Positions 32,004 to 42,530 of a stretch of 64,000 nt of DNA are shown here, one piece after another. A program made the translations under genes and the position numbers. Under the pieces are notes generated by a model. That model was not told the origin of the DNA. It did not search any database and saw only the letters and a program-made list of their open reading frames with translations. Location of the stretch: the NCBI GenBank assembly GCA_033064195.1, contig JARBJD010000008.1, positions 124,001 through 188,000 on the forward strand, in the 5' to 3' direction. The stretch comes from Blattamonas nauphoetae (lineage: Eukaryota > Preaxostyla > Oxymonadida). Each line of letters opens with the position of its first letter. Position 1 is the first letter of the stretch.

Positions 32004-32196
32004 TCCTCATCAAAACACGTTTCATTCGTCGTTCTTCGCGTTTATCAGCCTCAATTGGAGATGACGTCGTAATATCCAGTTTCGATGGAGGAACTTCTGC
32101 ACCATCTTGATCAAGAATATCTTCAGACAGTGTTCGTTCACACGTCGCAACAACTTGACTCGTCGATGAGGAAACTGGAAAGTATGGACGCGTCAT
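31867..32196 (-). CDS. Possible 109-aa protein with CxxC motif
   Basis: An open frame starts at 32196 and ends with the conserved GVYGCPVCGKVVLGQ...NYGPDPRS tail, which is also present at 45290-45422. Only one CxxC pair is visible, so a full zinc finger is not supported. The first half overlaps, antisense, the first exon of the better supported plus-strand gene at 32085, which weakens this call. It may be the 3' end of a multi-copy gene or simply repeat sequence. Confidence 0.3.
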   Translation of the reverse strand: MTRPYFPVSSSTSQVVATCERTLSEDILDQDGAEVPPSKLDITTSSPIEADKREERRMKRVLMRIMVRRDYGVYGCPVCGKVVLGQIISGWSSRFNDPRFPNYGPDPRS

Positions 32197-32922
32197 CTTC
32201 CCCTTCCTCTTTCCCTATTTATTCTCTGAATCCTATGTCCAAGTATATCATTATTTTTCATTCTTCTTTCCTCAGATAAGCGCAACGCAGTTGAAACGCT
32301 CGTGACTGACACTCTCTCGGGAACTCGGCGTCGATCTTCCGTTTCCCCATCGCCATCCCGTTTCACATCCCCCTCTCCTCTTCGAAACAAGTCGAATGCT
32401 GATAGAAAGCTCAGAATCGAGACCGATCATTTGAACACGACCAAACACACTCATTCGAGGTCGTCTTCGCTGATCTCGTCGAAGACGATTCGTCGGCGAG
32501 GAAATGCGGTGTTTTATTCGTCCCCAACGAAAGCCCCACCATTCAGCAGTGACTCACCAACTCGCGAATACTTCCGAAATGCGACACTGCTGAAGCAACA
32601 GAAGCGAGATGTTCTCGACGAAATGTTCTCAACAATGTCATCACGAACCAATCGCTCGATTATTGCTTCAAAATCACCAACGAAGACACCACATCTGCAA
32701 TCGCTTGTCACACCGAAAGCTAGGTCACCGATGCGAAGTCCAACGAGGCTGTCGGTCTCCCCTCGCCTCTTTCACGCCCAAGCCCCACCCAACTTCCCCC
32801 ACACTCCGAAGTTCCCAGCCCCTCCTTTCGTGTTCTCTGATGCGAACGTGACGTGTGGCCTCAATCGGACGGAGGATGAGATTATGCAAAAACAGAAACA
32901 CACCGTGAACCCGAAGCCATAG
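32085..32922 (+). CDS. Ser/Pro/Arg-rich protein, two exons, 247 aa
   Basis: Exon 1 (32085-32181) starts at ATG and encodes a helical 32-residue start (MEELLHHLDQEYLQTVFVHT). A 94-nt intron (32182-32275, GTATGG...TTCCTCAG) is followed by exon 2 (32276-32922). The codon split across the junction (A plus AT) keeps one frame to the stop. Exon 2 is dominated by Ser, Pro, Thr and Arg with many SP and TP dipeptides (SVSPSPSRFTSPSPLR, SPMRSPTRLSVSPR). Such proteins are often cytoskeletal or cell-cycle targets of proline-directed kinases, but no domain identifies this one. It is followed after 30 bases by another gene on the same strand. Confidence 0.7.
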
Positions 32923-32952
32923 TTCAATAAAAGACCAAAATTCCCGCACAAA

Positions 32953-33334
32953 ATGCCCGAAGTTCCGTGGCAATTCGTCGTCGACAAAGATGGTCATCTC
33001 TTCGACCAGGCGCACAAAGGAGCCGCCGATCCTTCCTCTGAGCTTCCACAGGTTTGCTCGATTCATCTTCTTTTCATGATATTTTTCTCTTTCTCCGTCC
33101 ATCATCCATTCACTCGATCCCTCATTGTTCATACAGGCAACTATCTGGAAGACACAATACAACGCGGATCACAAGCCACTCCGACCATTCTCGCCGCCAA
33201 AGCCGAATCAGTCGCATGTTTTCAACCATTTCCACCGCACTGCAATCATGGAAAGTGCGTTCGATCTGTCGGAAGAGTTGGAAGCCGAACTCGCTCGAAA
33301 GCGGAAGGAAGCGAAGGAAGAGCGAGAGAAGTAG
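32953..33334 (+). CDS. Small hypothetical protein, two exons, 98 aa
   Basis: Exon 1 (32953-33051) encodes MPEVPWQFVVDKDGHLFDQA and on to SSELPQ. An 85-nt intron (33052-33136, GTTTGC...ATACAG) lies at phase 0, and exon 2 (33137-33334) continues ATIWKTQYNADHKPL to a charged helix ELEAELARKRKEAKEEREK and a stop. Without splicing the frames shift. No family is recognised; the central NHFHRTAIMESAFD may be a short conserved motif. The compact size and highly charged tail suggest a small regulatory or complex-associated protein. Confidence 0.7.
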
Positions 33335-33422
33335 TTGGACGAGACACGTGCGGAGAGAGAGCGTCGTAAGGAGGGGCGGGAAGGGTGGTTGAATCGATTC
33401 GTACGAAAAGACGCTTTCTGAA

Positions 33423-35508
33423 ATGAATGCATGGTATTTGGAGGGAGCAATCAGTCCAACTGCAACTCCATCGCTCAACCAACACGAATCTCCTCAACTC
33501 GAAATGGTTTGTTCGGAGTATTTGGTCGACTCTCCAGTGTCACTTTCTTGCGTTTTATTTCATGAATCCTTAATTCCCAATCACTTTTTTATTATTTTCC
33601 TCCTTCCAAGCCAAAAACAATATCGATCGTGTTGAAAAGGGGGTGGAGGACACTTTCTCCGACGATCTTCACAACCAATCTTCACCCTCGCTCTGGATAT
33701 CTGGTAAAGTCAGTTGGAGCATGTCGTCCAGCTCTCTGCCAATCTCCAAGGGGGCTTCAAACTCAGACCTTGTATGATCGTGATCAGGATCACATTTTTC
33801 TCTGCTTTCTTCCTCGAGTTCGACTTCTGTCTCTTCTTTCTATCCGTTCCACCATTTTCTTCTCATATTATTCCCTTCTTTGCTCTCATCAGCCACATCC
33901 ACTTATCCTGTTCCGATGTCGAGTGGAGGAGATCGGATGAGGTGGGAGACGAGATAGAGACCAACACACGGCTCTCATTCCCAACCGCACACCATCTCTC
34001 GAGATTGTGAAGATGATTGCCGATGTGATCCACTCGCAGCTTCCCTCGCTCATCGTCCAATCGGGTTTGATGGAAGACGCGTTCGTTGTGGGGACAGAGC
34101 CGGCGGAAGGGTTCTCGCTCACCCTGACTGTCTGTGCTCTCATCCTCAACCTGCTCCTCTTCGGATCAGCAAAAACTGCACAGAATAAGATCCGCTGCGC
34201 GTCGTCGTTCTTCTCGACGATGTGGAAGACTTTCCAACTGTTCATCGAAGTGTCCGTCGCTGGATGCCATCATCTAAACACGAGTCTGACAACTCGGTCT
34301 GAAATCCACGCTCAGCTGAATGGGATTGCGAATTCGGTGGACGACCTTCGAATACCGTTCACAACGTCGTTTGGACCGCAGCAGGACGAGACACTAAAAC
34401 TGGCCAAGTTCATTCAATGTCCACTCTGTTCGCTCATCCCCTCAAAAGCAGCATCGTTTCTCATCCTGATTTCTCCGCTCATTCCTCGTGCTGCTCCCAA
34501 GCCATCAATCGACCTCAAACTCGATCAACTCTGTTTTGTACAAGACGACAACACCTTTCTCTCTCTCAATTTCCACTTCAAATCAGTGGTGCTGGGTTCA
34601 ACAGTTATCGACGCCGACCCTTCCAACATCTCATTGCTCATCACCGACACACAAATTAAAGCCTGCCAGCTCTCGCGAACGGACATCTCCGAAATCAATT
34701 CATCTGCCACACAACACTCGATGGGCACGCTCTCGTTCACTTTCTTCGGAACGCTCACCACATTATTCGCGGTCTCGCCCCGCAGACTCACAATAACACT
34801 TCGCATGCTGCACAGCCGACTCGAAGTGAAAATGTCAGCCGATGTCTGCTCATCTTGACTGTCCTCTTCACCACACGCTCTCCCTTCCTCGTCTCGTTCA
34901 GTTCGCCGACACAGACAGTCACTTGCATTCGGTGGGATGAAGAAAACACGACAGAAATGTGGATGAACGCGCTGTCTCGATGCTTCATTCCAAGTGCAAG
35001 TGAATTCCATCTTCGGATGTGCGAGTGTCGTGTTCAGCTGGACGACAACACCAACACGCCGCCTCGTCAAAGCACAGCGAACACGGACATCACCAAAGAT
35101 GGCTCTCTCCTTCTGTCTGTGCTGCAGTACAACCAAGATGCCCACTTCATCCTCAACTTTGTGCTTGTCTCTTCGATCTTGTCAGGCAAGATGTCTCCCT
35201 TCCGATCTCTCAGCAATCCCATCCCACCCTTCCTCTCGGTCTCGCCGCTGTTGCCTCTGGTGCAGCACATTCTCTCGAAATCGTTCATGTCAACATCTGC
35301 GATCGTCCCTCGGCGATCCTTGTCGTCCATCTCGTTTCTCCTTGTCGCTCCTTGTCGTCTCTCCGCTCCTCACCAACACCTAGTCTTTCATCTCTACCCC
35401 TCCCAAACCATCCCTCCTCATCTCTTCACTCTTCTTCAAGTCGCCGACACAAACATTGTTCGTGAAGGGCATACCACACCGAGCCCTTCTCTGAGACAGA
35501 CTGGATGA
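33423..35508 (+). pseudogene. Frame-broken host gene of unknown function
   Basis: A possible first exon (33423-33506, MNAWYLEGAISPTATPSL) is followed by a likely intron (donor GTTTGT at 33507, acceptor near 33610). Further coding-like stretches follow: NNIDRVEKGVEDTFSDDLHN (about 33616-33770), SLEIVKMIADVIHSQL through 34858, then QTVTCIRWDEENTTEMWM to about 35165, then PLGLAAVASGAAHSLEIV in another frame. At least three frame changes cannot all be explained by clear GT-AG introns. Either the gene is decaying or the assembly has indels. One beta-sandwich-like stretch (WDEENTTEMWMNAL) is noticeable, but no family can be named. Confidence 0.4.
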
Positions 35509-38470
35509 TGTGAAGGAAGGAATTGAGTCATAGTTGGATGACTGTTACTGGAGTGGGTGACATGCAGTTGATCTTTGGGAAGTGGGGGATCATCTTGTCC
35601 TGAATCGATCCATCGTCGTTGATAAGTGCTGACCATCGTTCGTGAATTCATATACCACATCATTGCCATTGTATTTTTGGATTAGACCATGTTGGAAACG
35701 GAAGATCATGCTTCAATGTCAGAGAATGTCGGAAATGTGTGCAATCGACTACTTGCTGATTTGCAGGAGAAAAGAGTGAAAGGAATAGAGAATAAAACGA
35801 ACCATGAGAGGGATGGAAGAAAGTAATATGGTTTTGTGCATCAGATTCACCATGTACGACGATCACGAGTGCAGTCGCAAAATGAAGAGTCCAGAGAAGA
35901 CAAAGGGAGATATCAATGAGAGAAAGAGAGAATAAAACAAACGGTAAGCGAGAGAGTCACTTTTCAGATGCCATATCGGTGCTTCTTTGTCTGTTGGATC
36001 GATCACGAAATTCACCATGGGCCAGATCATTGAATCTTCGCATCCCACTTTTCTCTTTGACTTCTCACTATCACTTTACTCTTGGAAAGACAGTTACAAC
36101 TGATAAATGGAGCATATTGAGAAAAGATGGAATATAAAAATAACCGAAGTGGGAATTGAACATTCAGTCATGGGCAAAAAAATGTTGTCGTCATGTAGAG
36201 ATGATGAACGATAATTTTTCTTTCTTTTTTTCAAAAACACTTTAAAAACTACTCCGAATACTATTTCCAAAATTGTAGAGCAAAAATCATGTCTGAAAGT
36301 GAAACCGGCGATGATTGTTCGACGTGATTCTGAAGGTCAATCTCTAGCGGTCAAAACCTCCACTCTTCGCTGGCTGTCGGAGGTGAAGTGAGTCGAATAG
36401 TTGGTTTCGACACTCAGAAACGACGAACATCCATTTCTCGTTGAGATATTAAGAAAGTTTGAAGGAAAACTGAGGATTTTCATCTTCTTCATTCCTCCTC
36501 AACTATGAATTTCGACACGTACAACTCTCCGTTCGATTTGAATTTAGCGTTTTGCACATGTATCTGATGGTTAACAACAAGTCCAAGAGAGGATGAGATG
36601 ACGTGCGAATGTCGTCAAGTCGATTTGACGTGATATGACATGAAAAGTGAAAGAAGGTCATTCGTTGGATTAGCGAGTACGTGGTATGTCGTCTCGACGA
36701 TCGCTGAGATTAAGTGATGGTGAGTGATGAAGAGAAGAAAAACACTTTTTCGTCACAATTAGCGATGAAACTCAACGAAGAGTTGATGTGGTTCATTTTG
36801 AACTCATGTAACACACTCTCCAGACAACTTCACATCAATTCACCAGCTGAAATCGGGAAGTGATGCCGCTATAATTTTCGCGTCCAAAAACTGAACCATC
36901 TTTATTCCTTTTTTCTCTTCCACAGACTCTCTTGATTCCAGAAGTGAGAAATCACAAAATGAGAGGAAGATGAAGTGTATAAACAAAGGAAAAAAGTTGC
37001 CTGTTGAGAAACGTGATCTGATGGTGAAGAAAACTTTTGTCCGTGACTGATTCATTCACTCGAATAACATGATCTCCATCAATGATCAGATTTACACAAT
37101 CAGAGTTCAAAGTGTAAAACTGAAAAATAAAAGGGGAGTCCGAAAACCGTTGCCCAGGAATGTTTATTATAGCATTGTTCTTGGTTGTGTAATCCGGAGC
37201 ATATCAATTGAGATTGTGTCATGAGTGACATCATCAATTCGATCGGTCACAACTGAACGAGTTTTAATTCTGATGAAAAGTTGCATTTTTTCCAGATTTT
37301 AAAAAACAGAAAGGGATCGTTCAACATATAAACAATTCTTGTTCGTTTCTGATCAATAAAAAAACATTTTTGAAGATTTAGGTTCATTTTTGAACGAGTT
37401 TGATACTTCATTGATGTCACTGGAAAAAGGTTGAAGGATGAAGTCGCGTTGTTCTTATATTCCACCAAATACACATTTACGAACAGAACAATACTGGGAG
37501 TGACTCCTCATCTATTCGACAAACTTGACCTGCGAATCTCCTCTCATGACATTGCCAAGACAGTCATTGTCTATTCGCAATGATTCGTCGGAGACACAAT
37601 TCAACATAATTCTCGTGAAACCAGACCAGAAACCGACGCGAGTGACTCGTCTCGTTTTTGATTCGAGACCTCTACCCTATGTAACGAAATACACAATTTT
37701 GATCCAGTTGTGAAAAAATGATGGGTTTTTATGAACTTTCAAAAAGGATGGATTTTTACAACGAAACAAAGCTTCAGAAAACACCTTGTATTTCTATGTG
37801 TGTGACTTTTTGCTGATCTACTGACGCTCACCAGAAGGTTTTTTGGTGTCTCCAACGAATCATTGAGAATAGACAATGATCAGAACAACCCTGCGACGTC
37901 TCTTCAGTCAATCTATGGGCAGCTTCGACAACTGCTTTCAACACAGGAATGGTAGTGTTTCGTCCTATCCGTTCATGATTAAGTGAAGCCACGCCCACAT
38001 AAAATGCCTCCCTTAACAATCAAAGTGAAACTCTATTTGAGGCCGATGGTTGGCAGAGTGGATGGAATGGAAGAGACAATGCTCGGATGCGGAGAGAAGA
38101 GGAGCAACACATCATTCTATTGTTTCATGTTTCAAAAGTAGGCTTGTCTGACCGTCACTGACCGGTCAGTTTTTATCGAAAAGTACGGACGGTCACCGAC
38201 CGGAGAAATATCGGAACCCATAATCGGAATTTACCATTTCTCCGAAGTGTTTTCAGGTGAAACAGTGAAATGAGTTATTGACATGATGTGTGATAGAAAC
38301 CAGGAATCAGACACAGAAATGACTCTATTCGTGATCATTAAATCAGATTCAACAAGAAAGAACTTCCAAATACCTGTTCTTGGAGTTCAGAGAGAAAAAG
38401 TAAAAAGGTTGAATAATAGACACGTTGTTATGATCTCTTCTTCCTTCGGCTGTTCTGTCTTTTCTGTCTG
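35509..38470. other. Long intergenic region
   Basis: Only shadow frames and AT-rich sequence are present. Near 38142-38210 a set of GACCGGTCA / GGTCACCGACCGG half-sites forms short inverted repeats, possibly a transposon remnant end. I see no RNA gene, clear promoter or coding exon with codon support. Confidence 0.4.
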
Positions 38471-38477
38471 CTGCACT

Positions 38478-39331
38478 TCAACAACCTCCTCCGTGGCTGC
38501 TTTCTTTATCCCACTTTTTGATGTTGGGCACCCAGTCGATTCCGCACACCGTCATCTCGTCGTCTGTTTCAGAATCTGCCTCTATCCCCTTTTGTTTCCG
38601 GACTTTGTTGAATATGAGGTCGAACACGTCGAGCTTTCTCTTTTTCGGGGCTTTGTCTGTCGATGGCTGGGGTTGTTCCTCGCTCTGATAATTGCGGCGA
38701 CGTCTCCGCTCGACATCAAAGATGATGCAGCCAGATGCATCGACGAAGAGGAGGGAGACAAAGACTCGAGGAATGCCACAGAAGAGAGATTGGAATCGAT
38801 GGGGGTTGAAGATGGAGGTGAGGGCGAATGGTTTGACGGCGGTGAGTCGGAAGACAGCAGAGTGGTTGGAGAGGTGAACGAACAGTCTCGTCCAGAACAG
38901 CTTTGGCTGGCTTGACGTGAGGAATGGAGTGTTCCTGTGGTGGGGGTGAGGTGTCGGCGGAACATCGCTGAACGACAGTGTCGATGAGATCGTTCAGGAA
39001 GGTCTGGAGGACTACCTGATGGACAGTCGACCTTTCGGTTTCGTGTGGCTCTTCGGCAGGTTTTATGTCTTTACTCGGCTACTCTTCCTTTCCTTTCTTT
39101 TCCTTCGCGGGTGACTTGGACAGTTTTGCAGATGCTTTCGATTTCGGCTTCTCATATTCAGACGGAGCAGTCTCGACCTTTTCGTCCAGCATCTGGCTGT
39201 TGTCTCTGCCTGTGAACTCCTCCTTGTGTTGGTGCCGCGGGAAGACAAGTCAGTGTAGGATGACCACCCAGATGAGGAGTTGGATGTCTTCCTTTTTGAT
39301 CATTTTTGTGAAGTGACGCAGCATCGTCCAC
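38478..39331 (-). pseudogene. Host gene, 3' portion, split by a Mutator-like element
   Basis: Read on the minus strand from 39331: TMLRHFTKMIKKEDIQLLIW, then an in-frame TGA, then HQHKEEFTGRDNSQMLDEKV, then a TAG after KEKKGKEE, then STVHQVVLQTFLNDLIDTV. After a frame change near 38915 comes a strong conserved-looking stretch (AVFRLTAVKPFALTSIF, IPRVFVSLLFVDASGCIIFD, KKRKLDVFDLIFNKV, CGIDWVPNIKKWDKE) ending at a stop at 38478. The VDASGCIIFDVE part looks like a beta-propeller blade, but I cannot name the protein. The upstream part of the same gene continues beyond the element at 42531. In-frame stops suggest decay unless unseen introns exist. Confidence 0.45.
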
Positions 39332-39346
39332 GGGTACCTCAATTCT

Positions 39347-39450
39347 CAGGGGAAAATCTCGATCACAGGGGAAAATCTCGATCACAGGGGAAAATCTCAA
39401 ACACAGGGGAAAATCTCAGTCACAGGGGAAAATCTCGGGCCACAGGGGAA
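39347..39450. repeat. Short tandem repeat in the element end (about 20-bp unit)
   Basis: Five to six copies of a unit close to CACAGGGGAAAATCTCGAT lie in the outer part of the left inverted repeat. The mirror copy is at about 42400-42505 in the right repeat. Subterminal tandem repeats of this kind often bind the transposase. Confidence 0.75.
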
Positions 39451-39499
39451 GAATCTCATGGACAAGGGGATTGAAGGAGAAAGAAATTTTGAACATGCG

Positions 39500-39565
39500 T
39501 GGTTCAGCGGTAAATGCGTTGGACTTTAACACGGCGGACCCTGGTTCGATTCCGGTCATCAGCAT
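39500..39565 (+). other. tRNA-like sequence within the inverted repeat
   Basis: TGGTTCAGCGG matches an A box and GGTTCGATTCC a B box, at tRNA spacing, with GTTGGACTTTAA resembling a lysine tRNA anticodon arm whose 3' side has decayed. The mirrored copy is at about 42297-42362. Stems do not close, so it is tRNA-derived, not a working tRNA gene. Confidence 0.4.
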
Positions 39566-39984
39566 TTTTTTGACTTTTTTGATCTTCCTGAATTTCTCAC
39601 AAATATGTTACATTCTCTTCGTTTAACGACTTTTCGAAACATGAAATGAAACAAAATCTGAATTGTGCGAAGATCCTTCCAAATCTTAGATCCATTCCAG
39701 TGATCGTTCTCGCTGCGGTTAAGTATTCGCTGATCTGAGAGAAATCGAAAGGAGAAAACGATATAGGCAATGATCACAGGTTGGAGATGGAACTCCTGTC
39801 CGGAGGAGAGCAGCCGACATCTGACGATCTTCATTTTCTTTGTTTGACCTCATTTTCTCATCTATTTCCAGATCTGTTCTCGATTCTGGAGTCCAACTGA
39901 CTCAGCTGTGTCATCGATGATCTTCCTGTCTTCGCCAGGTATAATCTTTACTGTTCGAATCATCACTTCTTCAATCTTCTACAG

Positions 39985-40585
39985 GTTGAAGATCCTTTGT
40001 GGGGAGATGCGAAAGAGTTTCTACGCACTCCTCAGACACGTCCTGGCTGTTTACTGAAAAGAGAATCTGTGTCTGAGCTGTTTCGTTTGATTATCTCACA
40101 AAAACTGTCGAAATGTCAGCATTCACGCTCCTTGGTTTGCGTATTTTATCCTGCACATGATTTCATCTCTTTTTCACCTTCTCCTCACTCAGGAACAAGC
40201 TGGCATCGTTTTCGTCCCTCTGTCCACCGACGCCATCCTTCCCGTCCCTCTCACTCTCCCCCCATCCACCCACTCCTCGCCCTCACGTCGCGACCAAAGC
40301 ACCCCTTGCGGCCCCTCAAAAAGCCCCGAAAAGAGCGACGACAGCCAAACATCGCCCAAACCAGCACTGCCCGCAGCAAGTTCCGACTCCGACTGCGCCA
40401 TCTCGCTCGTCAGCACGCCGTCGCTACCTTCGTCCACACATCACCTCCTCTTCGTCATCGCGGAGAGCGACACAGAAGGCGAGAAGCACACACACTGCTT
40501 CGCTCGCTGTGTGGGAGAGGAGGGCTGGCAGAGAGTGTTGCCTGAGTATTTTGAGGAAGTGTTGAGACTTTTGAAGCGATTGTGA
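39985..40585 (+). pseudogene. Spliced gene fragment carried in the Mutator-like element
   Basis: Exon 39985-40134 encodes VEDPLWGDAKEFLRTPQTRP and on to CQHSRSL. A 58-nt intron (40135-40192, GTTTGC...CACTCAG) is phase 0, and exon 40193-40585 continues EQAGIVFVPLSTDAILPVPL, a Ser/Pro-rich middle, and ends with RVLPEYFEEVLRLLKRL and a stop. The upstream exon (about 39872-39938, SVLDSGVQLTQLCHR) contains a stop, so the 5' part is defective or mis-modelled. The codon pattern and splice fit indicate a captured host gene portion of at least 180 residues. Product unknown. Confidence 0.5.
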
Positions 40586-41019
40586 GAAGTGGAGTGTGAA
40601 GGAAGAGAAGAGAGTGAGGATTGCGCTGAAATAGGAGGAGGAGCGTGTGATGGACTGAAAATGAAACGATCCCGTTGATCTTTCATTTAATTTGATTCTC
40701 TTTCTCGTTCCTTTGTCCAAATTGGTGTGAAATGTCAACTTTACTTGTGGGTGACTGATCACGCTCATTCTCTTTGTTTACTGTTCTGATAAGCGAAACA
40801 AACTGAAAGGAAGATAGTGCATGTTCAAATATCTGCCGATGCTTTCACGTTCTTGATGAAATGTGATTAAAGCCCTACAAAACGAAAGATCGTCCACGAG
40901 GCAGGAACCTCGTTGACCCACTCCTCATTCGTCCGCTCCTTTGTGAGCGATCTCTTCTATTTTTCGATTCTTCATCCCATTTTCTACTCGTTGCGTGCTT
41001 CCAGCCGTTTTGTCGCTCG

Positions 41020-41720
41020 TCATTGGCAGATTCGTCGCTGATCACTTCAACGAGAAGGGTGTCGGACTTTGACATCATAGCGGAGATTAAGAAGCCTTGT
41101 ACAATTGCCGCAAATGTTGGAGTTAAATGGTACTCTTCTAAGCCTTGCAAATCGCTCTCAAAGATACATTTGATCCTTTGTTCTTCGAGGAGAGGGGTAT
41201 GGTTATTTAGACTGAAAGGACATTAAATTCTACCAAAATGAAGCGTAGATTGTTCTCAGAGGTTGATTGCGACAGAAATCACTATGTTCGAATCAATTTC
41301 AGGGATCGTGGAAGATCCTTGTGTTGCAGGAGGTATTTGAAAGGAGAATGTCGTTTGGACAACATCCACTCCTCCTGTTAACCACTCCAAGCGATGTTGA
41401 AAGGAAGAGAGGGCTTCTGCAGACGAGGTGAATCCACTGTCTCCGCTCAAGATTTCTTGAGATTCGAGGGCAGCTAATTAAGAGAGTGTGGTGGTATGAA
41501 TGACAGCTGATTGTTCAACCGAATAAATGAAGAGTTTAAGATGCGATTGACAAAGAGTTGGGAACAGTGCTTTGCCCGTGCCAACACTGACATTGATGCC
41601 GGTGAATGGTTGGAGAGGAGACGATGTTTGCGAGATTGATGTCCTCAGTTGATTGAAAGTTGCCGATACTGTATTATTGTGTGTAACTTTTCCGCCTCTG
41701 AAGGAACGAGGAAGAAACAA
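41020..41720 (-). pseudogene. Receptor-like ectodomain fragments inside the element
   Basis: Minus-strand pieces such as GDSGFTSSAEALSSFQHRL, TFSFQIPPATQGSSTIPEI, and SATFNQLRTSISQTSSPLQ resemble the Ser/Thr-rich beta-helix ectodomains of the receptor genes elsewhere in the window. Frames are short and interrupted. They are probably captured or decayed receptor sequence. The plus frame at 41023-41226 (IIAEIKKPCTIAANVGVKWY) is an alternative reading. Confidence 0.3.
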
Positions 41721-42530
41721 ATGATATGGAATGAAGATCAGACGAGAAAATGGAAGTTATGGATAGAAGAGACACATATTCGAAAGAAAGAGAGAATGAA
41801 AACAAAATCTTTACCAATTCAAGAGAGAGAAGGATGTATTCAATCTTGTTCCTGCACATACCCATGGATGAAAGTGGCAAATGAATCTGCGTTCTAATAC
41901 AAGTGAAGCGTCTCTCCTGAAGACAAACATCGATGAATTGAGTTCAAGACTCACAAACCTTGAAGATAAACATCCATTTATGGTCATTAGAAGGTCGAGC
42001 TGCATGCACACAACCGTTTGAAGAAAAAGTGAGAGAATCTCTGTCAACGAGAGATGAATGGGTGATCGAACACGAGAGTCACTCGGTCAGGGTCACAGAT
42101 GAGGAGAGATAGATTTAGGCAATGTGTGCGAACAGTGAAGCGAGAACGATCACTGGAATGGATCTAAGATGTGGAGGGATCTTCGCACAATTCAGATTTT
42201 GTTTCATTTCATGTTTCGAAAAGTCGTTAAACGAAGAGAATGTAACATATTTGTGAGAAATTCAGGAAGATCAAAAAAGTCAAAAAAATGCTGATGACCG
42301 GAATCGAACCAGGGTCCGCCGTGTTAAAGTCCAACGCATTTACCGCTGAACCACGCATGTTCAAAATTTCTTTCTCCTTCAATCCCCTTGTCCATGAGAT
42401 TCTTCCCCTGTGGCCCGAGATTTTCCCCTGTGACTGAGATTTTCCCCTGTGTTTGAGATTTTCCCCTGTGATCGAGATTTTCCCCTGAGATCGAGTTTTT
42501 CCCCTGAAAATTGAGGTACCCATCGTCCAC

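Larger units (their letters stand above)
39332..42521. mobile_element. Mutator-like (MULE-type) non-autonomous element, 3.19 kb
   Basis: Terminal inverted repeats of about 383 bp (39332-39714 and 42140-42521) begin GGGTACCTCAATT and are about 95% or more identical. A 9-bp direct duplication ATCGTCCAC flanks it (39323-39331 and 42522-42530). Long inverted ends with a 9-bp duplication are the signature of Mutator-like elements. No transposase is recognised inside; the interior holds gene-like fragments on both strands. Removing the element and one duplication copy rejoins a host reading frame exactly. Confidence 0.85.

Noticed and set aside
31867-32196. Zinc-finger protein
   Set aside because: Only one CxxC pair is present and the frame overlaps a better supported spliced gene on the other strand.
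33423-35508. PH-domain protein
   Set aside because: A single WDEENTTEMWMNAL stretch suggests it, but frame changes and lack of other landmarks leave it unsupported.
39347-39450. CRISPR-like short direct repeats
   Set aside because: The 20-bp units are contiguous without spacers and are mirrored in the other inverted end, so they are subterminal transposon repeats.
39500-39565. Functional lysine tRNA gene
   Set aside because: The anticodon stem does not close and the sequence is duplicated as part of a transposon inverted repeat.
39323-42530. hAT or P-type element
   Set aside because: Those make 8-bp duplications and have short inverted ends; here the duplication is 9 bp and the ends are 383 bp.
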